This document shows, one piece after another, positions 12,701-23,561 of a stretch of DNA of 64,000 bases. The first letter of the stretch is position 1; every line of letters starts with the position of its first letter. The stretch comes from Closterium sp. NIES-65. Taxonomy: Eukaryota; Streptophyta; Zygnematophyceae; Desmidiales; Closteriaceae. The position numbers were made by a program, and so were the translations under genes. The DNA lies in assembly GCA_948144175.1 (NCBI GenBank), contig CANXME010002486.1:3720001-3784000 (forward strand), given 5' to 3'. Below the pieces are notes generated by a model. That model made no database searches and was not told the origin of the DNA. It saw only the letters and a list, made by a program, of their open reading frames with translations.

Positions 12701-13425
12701 TCAAGGGGCGCCTATCTCTAGGGGCGCCTATCTCTAGGGGCGCCTATCTCTAGGGGCGCCTATCTCTAGATACTCCTATCTCTAGGGGCGCCTATCTCTA
12801 GGGGCTCCTATCTCTATGGGCGCCTATCTCTATGGGCGCCTATCTCTATGGGCGCCTATCTCTAGGGGCGCCTATCTCTAGGGGCGCCTATCTCTAGGGG
12901 CGCGTATCTCTAGGGGTGCCTATCTCTAGGGCCGCCTATCTCTAAGGGCGCCTATCTATAGGGGCGCCTATCTCTAGTGGCGCCTATCTCCAGGGGCATC
13001 TATCTCTAGGGCCGCCTATCTCTAGGGGCGCCTATCTATAGGGGCGCCTATCTCTAGGGGCTACTATCTTTATAGGCGCCTATCTCTATGGGCGCCTATC
13101 TCTAGGGGTGCCTATCTATAGGGGCGCCTATCTCTAGGGGCGCCTATCTCTAAGGGCGCCCATCTCTATGGGCGCCTATCTCTGGGGGCGCCTGTCTCTA
13201 TGGGCGCCTATTTCTAGGGGCGCCTCTCTCTAGTGGCGCCTATCTCGAGGGGCGCCTATCTCTAGGGGCGCCTATCTCTAGGGGCGCCTATCTCTAGGGC
13301 CGCCTATCTCTAGCGGCGCCTACCTCTATGGGCGCCTACCTCTGTGGGCGCCTATCTCTAGGGGCGCCTATCTCTAGCGGCGCGTATCTTTAGGGGCGCC
13401 TATTTCTATGGGCGCCTATCTCTAT
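6782..13425. repeat. 16-bp GGCGCC satellite, block 2, with higher-order duplications
   Basis: The same 16-bp satellite resumes directly after the copia insertion and runs to about 13425. A private marker, the variant ending GATACTCC, occurs near 7961, 9724, 10220 and 12770 in matching surroundings; the 9724-10220 step is 496 bp, which is 31 units. A second marker (AAGGTCGCC...AAGGGCTCC) recurs near 7671, 8872 and 11131. Kilobase-scale segments have therefore been copied within the array, as expected from unequal exchange. No gene is seen in it. Confidence 0.96.
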
Positions 13426-14906
13426 GGGTACAGATTTCTAGGGTTTGTACTTGTACCCAACTTTCATTCCTCGTTCATTTCTCATGGTATCGAGCAGGTT
13501 CCCCTGTGGGAACTGTTCTTAGGGCCCACCACCTTTTTTTTCCTGCCCGGAGCGCGCTCTACTCTGCCCGAGTCGCACTCCCCTCTTTCGACCTGGTCGC
13601 GCCGCCTTAGCGGCCCCGTCGTGTCGCGCTTGCGGCCCCGTCGCGTCGCCCTCACGGCCCCGTCACGTCGCGCTGCCTTAGCGGCCGCGTCGCGCCGCCC
13701 TCGCGGCCCCGATCCGCCGCCCTCGCGGCTCAGTCGCGTCGTGCCGCCCTCGTGGCCCTTTTGTGCTGCCCTCGCGGCCTCTTCAAGCCGCCCTCGCAGC
13801 CCCTTCTAGCCGCCCTAGCGGCCTCGTCGCCTACCCATGCGGCCCCGGTGCCGCCCTTCCCGGCCCCGGCGCCGCCTCTGCTGGCCCCGTCGCCTACCCC
13901 TGCGGCCCCGCCGCCGCCCTTCTCGGCCCCGGCGCTGCCCTTCCCAGCCCTGACGCCGCCTCTACTGGCCCCGTCGCCGCTCCACCCGGCCCCGCCGCCG
14001 CTCCACCCGGCCCCGCGGCTCCACCTGGCCCCGTCGCCGCTCCACCCGGCCCCGCCGCCGCTCCACCCGGCCCTGCCGATCCACCTGGCCCCGTCGCCAC
14101 TACACGCGGCCCCGCCGTCACCACCGAGCCCCCGGCCCCGCCGAGCTGCTGCCGAGCCGCCCGAGCCACCCAAGCCGTCCGGGCTGCCGCGCCATCTAAG
14201 CCGCCCGAGCCGCCGGGTTGCCGAGCCGCCGTACCGCCGAGCCGCCCGAGGCGCCAGTGCCGCCGAGTCGCCGAGCCGCCGTACAGCCCGGGACGCCCTA
14301 GCCGCCCCCATCGACGAGCCGCAGTTGCTGCCGAGCCGCCGTACCGCCCGTGCCGCCCGAGCCGTCCGCACCGCCGAGCCGCCCAAGCCGCCCGCACCGC
14401 CGAGCCGCCCGAGCCGCCCTGTCCGGTAAGAGCAGACGGTCTCTCCCTCTTTGGCCTCACTTCTGGTGCCTCTCCTGCCCCTGCTGCAGATGCTGACGCC
14501 ACTATTCGCTCACAGTGGGCCACACGCAATTCTGAGCACGTCTTGTTGTGCGTCGCCACCTGCCTACCTCTGAGCGTGCGCACTTTAGCCAGTACAAGAG
14601 TGCTCAGACCTTGTACGACGCTATAGTTGCACGCTACTCCTCCCCTGCCACTGCTGCACTGAGCCGCCTCATGCTACCGTACCTCTTCCCTGACCTTGCT
14701 GCCTTTCCCACAGTCACTGACCTCATTACACACCTCCGCACTAGTGACACTCGCTACCGCGCTGCGCTTCCTGCTGAGTTCTGCGCCAAGAACCCCACCC
14801 CCCCATGTACATCACCCTCTACTACATAGTCGCCCGGCTCCCTGACTCCCTCCGCGTAGCCAGGGACCACTTCCTCTCTGTTTGCCCCACCACTCTCACC
14901 GTTGAG
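13426..14906 (+). mobile_element. Truncated plus-strand Ty1/copia copy (partial LTR, leader, gag fragment)
   Basis: Begins with the last ~58 bp of a copia LTR (to 13484) joined directly to the satellite, followed by a primer site (TGGTATCGAGCAGG). A ~0.9-kb GC-rich leader built from GCCGCCCTCGCGGCCCC-like repeats comes next. A gag fragment starts near 14425 and is related to the gag genes of the other copies (ADGLSLFGLTSGASPAPA, then the DAAAR...LPTSERAHFSQYKSA region). It stops abruptly near 14906 against the minus-strand element C. There is no right LTR and no pol. It is broken, with several breaks and both ends incomplete. Confidence 0.85.
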
Positions 14907-15369
14907 TTGACGCGATGTGGGGAGGCGCGGGTTGCAGAGGACGAGAGAATGGTGTTGGTTGTCGTTGTTGCTGAGGGCAGTTGAAGCGTGTGTGTCCTGA
15001 AGTCCGACACAGATGACAATAAGGAGGTACGTGTCCTCGATTTTGGTAACGTGGCTGTCGTCGATTGGTGTAAAGAACGACTGGTTGATGATGCCTTTTG
15101 TTGTTGCGTTCTTTGAACAGGTCCATTTCCTGCTGCTCGGCGTGAAGTTCGGCGCAGAGATGCATTTCGGAGAGTCGACCGTGAGCGCGAAGAAGTGAAC
15201 GGGTGGTGCGCCATTGAGGTCCAAGGCCGGCAAGAACGACGGTTACGAAAGCTTCTACAGATAAGTTTCCTCCGCAGCGAATAAGTCTGTCGCGTAGTCC
15301 TTGACAGCGACTGATGTAAGGCATGGCCTTTTCTCCACGTTGCCTTTGAACTGTTGTCAGTTGTGCCAT
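14896..15369 (-). pseudogene. Element C gag, C-terminal piece with zinc knuckle
   Basis: An open frame of about 157 residues with typical copia gag text (GEKAMPYISRCQGLRDRL, then AFVTVVLAGLGPQW) and a CCHC zinc knuckle CHLCRTSGHTRFNC (C-x2-C-x4-H-x4-C), which in this family binds RNA in the virus-like particle. It lies on the other side of insertion B1 from the N-terminal piece at 22914-23561. Its downstream end runs into the unrelated gag fragment on the plus strand, so protease and pol are lost here. Confidence 0.82.
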
Positions 15370-15756
15370 GAGTCGGCTTTGTGTAACGATGTCGGATGCT
15401 TGATGAATGCTTTGAGAAGAAGTGAACGAGAATGAAATGACTATGAACGAAGTGAGTACAAATAGGAAACCCTAATTGGGTTGTACCCCCTATGGGATAC
15501 CCCACTATAGCCTACACAAATAAGTAAGCTATAATGTTCTGACACACCCCCATAGGCAAAGTGGGGAAGAACAAGGGGTCACAAGACCAGTCAAGCAAAG
15601 CAAAGCAAAGCTCAGGGTGGATCACAAAGTCATCACATATTCCGAGCACAAGTTCAAGGGCCACAAGGCCAGTTCACATGCAAGATCATATATAGAGATA
15701 TACAAGAGTCAAGCAAGCAAGAGCAAGAATATATATAGGTCAAGGTACAAGCAAGG

Positions 15757-16569
15757 TCAAGAAGTGAGCAAGTGAGGCAAGACAGGCACAAGACCTAGCT
15801 GCGTGCAGCAACGCTGATGATCACAAGGCGCAAGTGCCTTGGTGAACACATCAGCAGTGTTGGCCTCAGAGGCCACGTACGCAAGTCGCAACTGTCCACG
15901 CTGCTGTAGCTCACGAGCAAGAAAGTAGCGGAGAGCAATGTGCTTTGTCCTGTGCTCCAGTCGCTGCTCTTGACACAAGGCCAGCATGGCCTTGTTGTCT
16001 ACGTACAGGACTGGAGGAGAACGAGGCGGCTCTCCAAGGTCGGTCAGCAGGTAGGTGAGCCAGCGTAACTCCTGTGCAGCCATAGCCCCGGCGTAGATCT
16101 CAGCCTCACAACTGGAGCCGAGAACAAAAGACGAGCGAGTAGCCCGCCACGAAACAGAGCCGGAACCAAGGCCGAAGGTGTAACCCTGTGACGACCGCTC
16201 CGTAGCCTGGTCGTCAGCCCAAGAAGCGTCCGCGTGCCCAGTGAGGACCACTGGACTGCGCCCTCCAAGCACTAGCCCCATGCCCGACGTACTGCACAAG
16301 TAGCGCAACACCCTCTTCGCTGCAGCCATGTGCTCTGGTCGGTGTCTCCCAGGAGCAACATAGCGTGCGAGAATGCTGAGAGGGTATGCAAGGTCAGGTT
16401 GTGTGCAGGTCATCAGGTACATGAGGCAGCCAACAAGCTCTGCATACGGGCCACTTGACTCTACGGACTCATCCGAAGGCAGAGCTGAGAGCGAGTGGCA
16501 AGTAGGCAGAGGAGTGGCCTGAGGCGAGGAGTACGTGAAGCCGAAGCGCTGAAGGACCTGCTGCACCAT
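15757..16569 (-). CDS. B1 RNase H end of pol
   Basis: An open frame of 270 residues (MVQQVLQRFGFTYSS...) covering the thumb/connection region (YAELVGCLMYLMTCTQPDLAYP, RHRPEHMAAAKRVLRYL) and the copia RNase H (GHADASWADD, SSCEAEIYAG, YVDNKAMLALCQEQ, HIALRYFLARELQQ, ANTADVFTKALAPCDHQ). It is the C-terminal part of the B1 polyprotein and lies just before the 3' LTR. Confidence 0.9.
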   Translation of the reverse strand: MVQQVLQRFGFTYSSPQATPLPTCHSLSALPSDESVESSGPYAELVGCLMYLMTCTQPDLAYPLSILARYVAPGRHRPEHMAAAKRVLRYLCSTSGMGLVLGGRSPVVLTGHADASWADDQATERSSQGYTFGLGSGSVSWRATRSSFVLGSSCEAEIYAGAMAAQELRWLTYLLTDLGEPPRSPPVLYVDNKAMLALCQEQRLEHRTKHIALRYFLARELQQRGQLRLAYVASEANTADVFTKALAPCDHQRCCTQLGLVPVLPHLLTS

Positions 16570-16629
16570 GTGTGACTGAGTCAGGGTAATGGTGTGGCGT
16601 GCTCTGTCCCGGGTGATCTGCAGGCCAAG

Positions 16630-19263
16630 TTAGCTGCGCAGTTCACCCAGGTCAGTGCACATGTGTCTCTTCTGCAGATCAGACTTTACGTAGGCGAGTC
16701 CAGCAGTGTCAGCTGTGGCAAAGACCAAGTCGTCGACGTACACGAGGATGTAGAACGGCGGCAGAGAGGTGTCGGTGCGCAGAAACAGCGACGGGTCGGC
16801 AGTAGAAGGAGCAAACCCAAGTGCCGCAAGCGTAGTCCTCTGTGTGTCGTGCCACTCACGTGGCGCCTGGCGGAGACCGTAAACTGGACGCCGGAGACTC
16901 CCTTGGGTACCAGGAGGGAAAGACCCAGTGAAGCCAGGTGGGCGACGCAGCCAGATCTCCTCGTGCAGGCTGCCCTGCAAGAAAGCACTGCTAAAGTCTA
17001 GAGAGTGCAGCTCGTAGTCACGGTGAGCAGCAACGTGCAGCAGTACCCGAAGAGTGGTCATCTTCGGGGTGGGGGAGAAGGTCTGAAAGTAGTCAACTCC
17101 CTGCCGCTGACTGAAGCCACGAGCCACGTAACGCGCCTTGAAGACAGGCGGAGAACCCGGCGGCCGCTTCACCCTGAAGATCCACATGCCACTGACGATG
17201 TTCGCCCCAGGAGGGGGAACCGCGTCAACGTAGGTGCCTGTGGACTTCCAGGAAGCCATCTCTGCATCCATAGCTGCCTGCCACTGAGAGGAGTAGGGAC
17301 CCTCTATCGCCTCCGCGTAAGAGCGCGGAGTCGAGATTTCGAGTGCATCCGGGTCTCCCTCAGGGGCGAGCAGTTTAGACGCGAGATGAGGTGAAGCGGC
17401 GGCCAGACACTGGAACTCCTCCTGCCTGTCCTCAAGGACGTCCATGCTTAGGGCACACTCACCCCCGACGGACGAAGGACAGGCAGACTCAGACTCAGCG
17501 ACAAGACTAGCAGCATAGTCCAGACGACAGCGCGCAGCAAAGTCGACAAGCTCAGTGACCAAGGCAGACGCAGCAGAAGACTCGAAGGAAGGGTCAGTGA
17601 CAGCAGTAGCAAGGAGACGCGTGACAGTGGGACTGGCAGCACGAAGAGAGTCCGACTCCGGGTCGGCAAGAGCAGGAAGAGAGGACTCAGGAGGAGAAGG
17701 CAAAGGGGCACGCAGAGGAGCAGTGGATGGACGCAGAGACATCCGGTGCGTGCCAGGGACAGGAGGAGGACGCTGACGCGAACCGCGACCACTAGTGCGT
17801 GCAGGACGAACAGGCGACGCAGGACGAGACGCAGGCTCACGACGCTCAGTAAGACCTCCAGTCGGACCAGCGTAGGGAGAAGGAGCAGGCAAAGGGGAGG
17901 CAGGCTGTAGCTGTGACTGTGACGGGACTGGCTGTGGACCCTCCAAGGGAGGAGGAGGAGGACCAGGAGAAGGTGTAAGACCAAGAACCTGCTGCAGGAG
18001 CGGAACGAAGTACGGTCGGGGCCGCGTGGCGACGCCAGAAACAGCAGGGACAGCACCAGTACCCCCAGCAGGAGTACCCGCTCCAGCAGCACCTCCAGCA
18101 GCACCTCCAGCAGCACCTCCAGCGCCAACACCCTCAGCAGCACCAGCTCCAGGAGAACCCTCAGGTCCAGCAGCTCCAGCACCCACAGCACGAGCACCTC
18201 CGGGACGCGCGGCAGAAGCACCCTCTGCAGCCGAAGAACCTCCAGCACCAGCAGCACGCCTCCAGCGCCGAGCAAACCACTCACGCAGCTCCTGTGGGGA
18301 GAGTGGCTCTCGGCGAGACGAAGCACCTCCAGGCGGAGAATCACCAGGCGAAGAACCTCCAGGCTCAGCACCCTTAGGCAAAGCACCTCCAGGCGGAGCA
18401 CCCCAAGTCTCAGCACCCCCAGGCTCAGCACCCCCAGGCTCAGCACCCCCAGGCTCAGCACCCCCAGGCTCAGCACCCCCAGACTCAGTACCCCCAGGCT
18501 CAGCACCCCCAGGCTCAGCACCCCCAGGCTCAGCACCTCCAAGCTCAGCACCCCCAGACTCCGCACCCCCAGGCTCAGCACCCCCAGGCTCAACTCCCGC
18601 AGCAGCACCAGAGTCACCAGTGAACTCGACAGGCGCGACCGCGTCTACCTGGGACACACCTGAAGGGGCAGGACCCTGAGGGGGGAGGGGGTCTACCGGG
18701 GGGGGACCTGGTACCAAGAAGAGCGGGGGCAGGGGAAGGGAAGGAGTGCGGTAGGGGAAGAGGCGGTAGTAGGGTACCGACTCATCGAACGTGACGTCCT
18801 GGGAGGACAGAACACGTCGAGAGGTGGGGTGGTAGAACTGCCACCCAGGGGCGTCGGGGGGGAACCCCAGGAAGACGCAGGGAGCAGCGCGAGGGGACAG
18901 CTTGTCCGCAGACAAGTCGCGGACAAACGCCCGAGATCCCCAGACCCGGAACGCCGACGCATCGCCAACCTTCCCCGTCCACAGCAGGGCTGTGGAGGTC
19001 TCCGGCCTGGAGACCCTGGGGTGGAGGTTGATCTGATGCGCCGCGTACCTGACCGCAAACGGCCACAGAAAATGGGGGGCAGCCGCATGCATCATAGACG
19101 TACAAGCGACGTCCATGACCATGCCAATGCGGCGCTCTGCAATCCCATTTTGCTGCGGTGAGTCCGGAAGCGTGAAGGTCTGGCGGATGCCTCGCGCTCG
19201 ACAGAAGGCATGCAGAAGGCCAGAGGAGAACTCTCCGCCTCTGTCCGAGTGCAGACGCAACAC
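16630..19263 (-). CDS. B1 integrase core, linker and reverse transcriptase
   Basis: An open frame of about 877 residues. It starts within integrase (LHSDRGGEFSSGLL, then PQQNGIAERRIGMVMD with the catalytic Glu). A long low-complexity linker with an EPGGA pentapeptide repeat and Pro/Ala-rich stretches follows. Reverse transcriptase comes next (MDAEMASWKSTG, KARYVARGFSQRQGVDYF, DFSSAFLQG, YVDDLVFATAD). It continues the polyprotein of 19285-21690, and RNase H follows at 15757-16569. Confidence 0.9.
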   Translation of the reverse strand: MLRLHSDRGGEFSSGLLHAFCRARGIRQTFTLPDSPQQNGIAERRIGMVMDVACTSMMHAAAPHFLWPFAVRYAAHQINLHPRVSRPETSTALLWTGKVGDASAFRVWGSRAFVRDLSADKLSPRAAPCVFLGFPPDAPGWQFYHPTSRRVLSSQDVTFDESVPYYRLFPYRTPSLPLPPLFLVPGPPPVDPLPPQGPAPSGVSQVDAVAPVEFTGDSGAAAGVEPGGAEPGGAESGGAELGGAEPGGAEPGGAEPGGTESGGAEPGGAEPGGAEPGGAEPGGAETWGAPPGGALPKGAEPGGSSPGDSPPGGASSRREPLSPQELREWFARRWRRAAGAGGSSAAEGASAARPGGARAVGAGAAGPEGSPGAGAAEGVGAGGAAGGAAGGAAGAGTPAGGTGAVPAVSGVATRPRPYFVPLLQQVLGLTPSPGPPPPPLEGPQPVPSQSQLQPASPLPAPSPYAGPTGGLTERREPASRPASPVRPARTSGRGSRQRPPPVPGTHRMSLRPSTAPLRAPLPSPPESSLPALADPESDSLRAASPTVTRLLATAVTDPSFESSAASALVTELVDFAARCRLDYAASLVAESESACPSSVGGECALSMDVLEDRQEEFQCLAAASPHLASKLLAPEGDPDALEISTPRSYAEAIEGPYSSQWQAAMDAEMASWKSTGTYVDAVPPPGANIVSGMWIFRVKRPPGSPPVFKARYVARGFSQRQGVDYFQTFSPTPKMTTLRVLLHVAAHRDYELHSLDFSSAFLQGSLHEEIWLRRPPGFTGSFPPGTQGSLRRPVYGLRQAPREWHDTQRTTLAALGFAPSTADPSLFLRTDTSLPPFYILVYVDDLVFATADTAGLAYVKSDLQKRHMCTDLGELRS

Positions 19264-19284
19264 AGGAAAGTCCGAGCCAAAGCT

Positions 19285-20591
19285 CTACCTGAGCAGGAGA
19301 CGAGCTGCGCGGATCCAGTCGATCAGCACCTCAGTGACATCACCCTTGCTGCGCAAGGGGAAGACAGTGGTGTAACGCGAGTCGTCATCAACCACCAACA
19401 GGAAGTAGCGCTCGTGACCGAGTCCACGGACGCGGGCAGGGCCCCACACGTCCATGTGAAGTGTCTGCAACGGAGCCTCTGTCGGAGGAAACTGGGAGGA
19501 GTGAGGGGCAGCACGCAGACGCCCCTCGACACAGGGGACACAGGCAGGGCCAGGGCCCTGAGGAAGGGGAGGGAGGGACCGGGGGAGACCAGACACAAGA
19601 AGACGGGAGGCCATGCCTCTGAGCCGAAGCAGAGAGGCGTGGCCAAGGCGGTGGTGCCAGAGGAGAGTCTCGTGAGATAGACGGCAACACGAACAGGGGG
19701 CAGACTCAGGACCAGACCTGGACGCTGCAGCAAACACCTGACCAGACGAAGGGACTCTACCAGACTCAGCACCGGGAGGAGAAGCAGTGGTCAGTGTGTA
19801 CAGGCTCGACCCTGGCTGACGTGTAAACGTAGCCAGGTGGCGACCTGTGCTAGCCTCTGTGCAGTTTGTCACCCGCTGACGAGCAGGAGTGAACTGGTGG
19901 ACACCCACATCCTGTAGGTCAGCACCACTCACCAGGTTCGTAGAGAACGAGGGGAGGTAAAGACCAGTCAGGGTGCCAGAGGGAGCCGCCGGACATGGGA
20001 GGACTGTGGAGAAACGAGACAGGACAGGACCCCCAGAGGGGTCAGCCAGGGACACCGCAAGTGGCCGACTAAGCGGCGTGAGAGTGGTGCGGTCCTGAAA
20101 GAAGGAGCGAGACGCCCCAGAGTCAAGGGTGAAGGTGTGAGAGGCAGAAGCCGACACAGTACCTGAGAGGGCAGACTCACCATTACCTGAGACTACAGAC
20201 GCACTGGCACCTAGAGCAGAAGCCTCACCGGCACCTAGAGCAGCAGTACCAATGCCCGGGTCGGGCGGGAAACACCGGTAACAGTCACCATCATCACTAA
20301 CAGTCACAGCATACATGGCAGCAAGGATAGCATCAAAGTCAAGATCAAAAACAGCTACACCAGCCCTAGACAGCTCTCCCCAGCGGGGGATCTCAGAGGC
20401 CTCCGGAAACTGCTGGCGCCAAGCGTCGGTCAAGCGGGCAAAGCAGCGACGAGCGGTGTGGGTGCCCCCACATTGCTCACCCGCGCGGTCGCTGGTGCGA
20501 AGGACGTAGGTGCAGGGACCGAACGCCCCACCACGCTGACGCTGCGAGTACCACTCACGGAGCTGCTGAGGGGCGGGGACGTCGCGAGAGC

Positions 20592-20631
<40 letters not shown>

Positions 20632-21690
20632 GCGCTGACCACCCCCAGTGCTGCCCCGCTGGGACGAGCCACTCCGACCACCTCCACCACCGCCACCTCC
20701 GCCTCCGTCGCCACCGCCGCCACCGCTACCCTCGCCCCCGCCGCTCCCACTGCCACCTCCGCCACCACTTCCGCCGCCACCTCCGCCTCCACTGCCGCCA
20801 CCAGTACCTCCACTCCCGGCTCCACCCCCACCGCCACCCCCACTCCCCTCGCCGCCCCCACCTCCTCCGCCACCGCCCCCGCTAGCTCCACCCGCTCCCT
20901 TGCCCCCCTTGCTCCTGCCAGAGCGGCGCCTACCGCTGGGGGCAGACGCCGCACCGACCGACTCTAAACCAACGAGGTCGGCCGCAGCAGCAGAGGCGAC
21001 AGAGGGTAACAGGGGGGAGGGAGAGCACCCCTCAAAGATGGGGGTGCGCGGGTCACCACGAGAGGCCCCTACAGCGACTATGCTCTTCTCGGCCGCTAGC
21101 AGGGACTTCTCGAGGAGGTCGACAGTGAGGGTGGTGGGACAGACAGAGAGAAACTGGTCCCTAACAGCACGAAGGGACTCAGGGAGACGGGTGACTAGAA
21201 AGTAGAGGGTGATGTACATGGGAGGGGGGTTCTCAGATAGGAAGGCAGCAGGAAGCGCAGCTCGGTAGCGAGTGTCACTAGCGCGAAGGTGGGTAAAGAG
21301 GTCAGTGACTGTGGGAAAGGCAGCAAGGTCAGGGAAGAGGTACAGTAGCATGAGGCGGCTCAGTGTAGCAGTGGAAGAAGAGGAGTAGCGCGCAACTACA
21401 GCGTCGTACAAGGCCTGAGCAGTCTTGCACTGACTAAAGTGTGCACGCTCGGAGGAAGGGAGGTGGCGACGCATAGCAAGACGTGCAGCAGCATCGCGTG
21501 TGGCCCACTTGGAGCGAACAGTGGGGTCAGCATCAGCAGGAGGGGCAGGGACAGCGCCAGAGACAAAGTCAAAGAGAGAAACCTCATCGATCGCATCGCA
21601 CAGTAAGTACAGCTGCAGGTCCTCAATCCAAACTGCAAAGTCAATGGCGCGACCCTCAGCGTCAAAAGTCAGGACACTGGGGGTGGCCAT
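19285..21690 (-). CDS. B1 gag-protease-integrase (N part)
   Basis: A long open frame that I start at MATPSVLTFDAEGRAIDF. Gag comes first (~230 residues), followed by a glycine-rich stretch of roughly 100 residues and a run of glutamines. The retropepsin motif FTLDSGASRSFF is next, then GAG-pre-integrase (ETLLWHHRLGHASLLRLRGM), the integrase HHCC knuckle (C-x2-C of CVPCVEG) and the first catalytic Asp region (HMDVWGP...FLLVVDDDSRYTTVFPL). An in-frame upstream extension exists but lies in the leader. In this family gag and pol are one polyprotein. Confidence 0.9.
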
Positions 21691-22720
21691 TGTAGCAGCT
21701 GACAGTCTCACCGGGCAGGAAGAGTCGGGTAGCACACCGGCACAGCAACACGGCAGTACAGCAGCTGCGCCGGCCCAGAAGCAGTGGGATCCCCACAAGA
21801 GCAGAAGATCGGCTCCTCGGGCGGCTCGGGCGGCTCGGGCGGCTCGGGCGGCTCGGGCGGCTCGGGTGGCTCGGGCGGCTCGGGCGGCGTGGGCGGCTCG
21901 GGCGGCTCGGGCGGCGTGGGCGTCTCGCGGGCGGCTCGCGGGCGGCTCGCGGGCGGCTCATAGGCGGCAGCACGGGCGGCTGGTGCGGCTCGTGGACAGC
22001 TGCACGGGCGGCTGGGGCGGCGAGCGGGCGGCTCACGGGCGGTTGCACGGGCGGCCGAGGCGGCTCACGGGCGACTGGGGCGGCTGCACGGGCGGCTGGG
22101 GCGGCTCACAGGCTGCTCACGGGCGGCTGCACTGGCGGCCGCACGGGTAGGTGCACGGGCGGGTGCACGGGCGGCCGCACGGGTAGGTGTACGGGCTGGT
22201 GCACGGGCGGGTACACGGGCGGGTGCACGGGCGGGCACACGGGCGGCTGCACGGGCTGCTCGTCGGGCGGCGCTAGGGCGGCGCGTGGGCGGCGCGTTGG
22301 GCAGCGCGACGGGCGGCGTTAGGGCGGGCAGCGGGCAGCGCTACGGGCGGCGCGTTGGGCAGCGCGGCGGGCGGCGCTAGGGCGGCTGCACGGGCAGCGC
22401 GACGGGCTGCGCTAGGGCGGCGCGTTGGGCGGCGCTAGGGCGGCGTTAGGGCTGCGCTAGGGCGGCGCGTCGGGCAGCGCGTCGGGCGGCGCTAGGTTGG
22501 CGCGTCGAGCGGCGTTAGGGTGGCGCTAGGGCAGCGCGTCGGGCAGCGCTGTGGGCGGCGCGTCGGGCGGCTAGCGCTAGAGCAGGCAGCGGACGGGCGC
22601 TAGGGCGCTAGGGGCGGCGCTCACGTTCGAGGGCGGGCGGCGCGCTAGCGGCTAGGGCAGAAAAAAAAAAAAGACGTTTCGAGGTGGTGGGCCCTAAGCA
22701 CAGGTCCCACAGGGGAACCT
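21691..22720 (-). other. B1 GC-rich untranslated leader
   Basis: About 1 kb between primer site and gag ATG, made almost entirely of short G/C-rich tandem motifs. On the minus strand these are CCGAGCCGCC near gag, then CCGCCCGTGCA, then CCGCCCTAGCGCCGCCC. No conserved protein is recognisable. The other copies have a leader of similar size at the same place but built from different motifs. Confidence 0.8.
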
Positions 22721-22913
22721 GCTCTGATACCATGAGAAGAAGTGAACGAGAATGAAATGACTATGAACGAAGTGAGTACAAATAGGAAACCCTAATTGGG
22801 TTGTACCCCCTATGGGATACCCCACTATAGCCTACACAAATAAGTAAGCTATAATGTTCTGACATGCTTCGCAGATGTTGATAGGCGAGTTCCGCGGAGT
22901 TTGCGTAGTTCCG

Positions 22914-23561
22914 TTAGGCGCGGATGCTTTGTTGTTCGTTCGGCGACAGGTTTCGGAGAAGAACGGTGTAAGCCATTAGGGAGTGATACGTATAATTTTC
23001 TTTATCTTTGTCTTCGCCGTTGTGTGGATATGGCCAGGTACCGTTGAAGAATCGAAGAAGATTCGCGCCTTCCATCAGGAGTTCAAACTCGAAGCTCCAA
23101 GAGTAGAAGTCCTTCCCGTTGAATGGTGTGGATGTGTGCAGTCGTAGGATGTTGTTGAACTGTGCTTGTACTTGCAGGACTTCTTCGGTGTCTCGTTTGA
23201 TGGCGGGAAGAGGGGTCGCTGGATGGCGAGGCGGCATGAACGTGAAGGAACCAGGTGAGACCGAATTCGGTGTTGGTTGATTATGTCGTCCGAACGATGA
23301 GTTGTCAATACTCATTGGTGCCGCTCCGTTGTTTACGCTGTTGCTGTTTGCAGGTTGCGAGGACTGCTGCTGCGACATGAAGTTGAAGAACTCCTCCATT
23401 AAGCTTGGTATGAAGATTGTTGGCGGCGCTACTAGCGCTTGAGTAGAACGTTCCGTCGCTTCCAGCGTTAATCCGGGCGTTGTTCCTCCTTCGGTCTGCA
23501 ACTCAGAGACCGGGGGTAGAGTAGATCCCGTAGATGATCTTCTCTCTTTGCCACTTGCCAT
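22914..23561 (-). pseudogene. Element C gag, N-terminal piece
   Basis: An open frame of about 215 residues starting MASGKERRSSTGSTLPP. It is polar and Gln/Ser/Asn-rich, then carries a copia gag-like segment (TPFNGKDFYSWSFEFELLMEGANL...NGTWPY) resembling the gag-polypeptide/UBN2 families. It is the 5' half of the same gag whose 3' half lies at 14896-15369; the two are separated by the B1 insertion with its 5-bp duplication. This gag is of a different lineage from the MATPSVL... gag of the other copies. Confidence 0.8.

Larger units (their letters stand above)
15413..22864 (-). mobile_element. Element B1: near-complete minus-strand Ty1/copia, 7.45 kb
   Basis: Two identical 132-bp LTRs (15413-15544 and 22733-22864) and the 5-bp target duplication TGCTT (15408-15412 and 22865-22869). 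A perfect primer site complementary to the initiator tRNA lies at 22721-22732, and a purine-rich CCTATGGGGGTG tract precedes the 3' LTR. Between them lie a ~1-kb GC-rich leader (21691-22720), then gag, protease, integrase, reverse transcriptase and RNase H in copia order. The coding region looks almost whole, with about two breaks. Identical LTRs imply a very recent insertion. It sits in the gag of element C. Confidence 0.95.

Noticed and set aside
13763-14626. Long Pro/Ala-rich open frames in the copia leaders (also 13894-14583, 30894-31814)
   Set aside because: GC-rich, stop-poor repeats open all frames on both strands. No frame is conserved between copies, and the shared gag ATG lies downstream.
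17448-18617. Leu-rich and Ala-rich open frames overlapping the integrase-RT linker (also 26287-26955, 34910-35128, 35714-36046)
   Set aside because: They are alternate-frame shadows of the pol linker; the correct frame carries the integrase and RT motifs.
14896-23561. Reading the two gag pieces as two separate gag-only elements
   Set aside because: They end on either side of a complete LTR element with a 5-bp target duplication, so a single interrupted gag is the simpler explanation.
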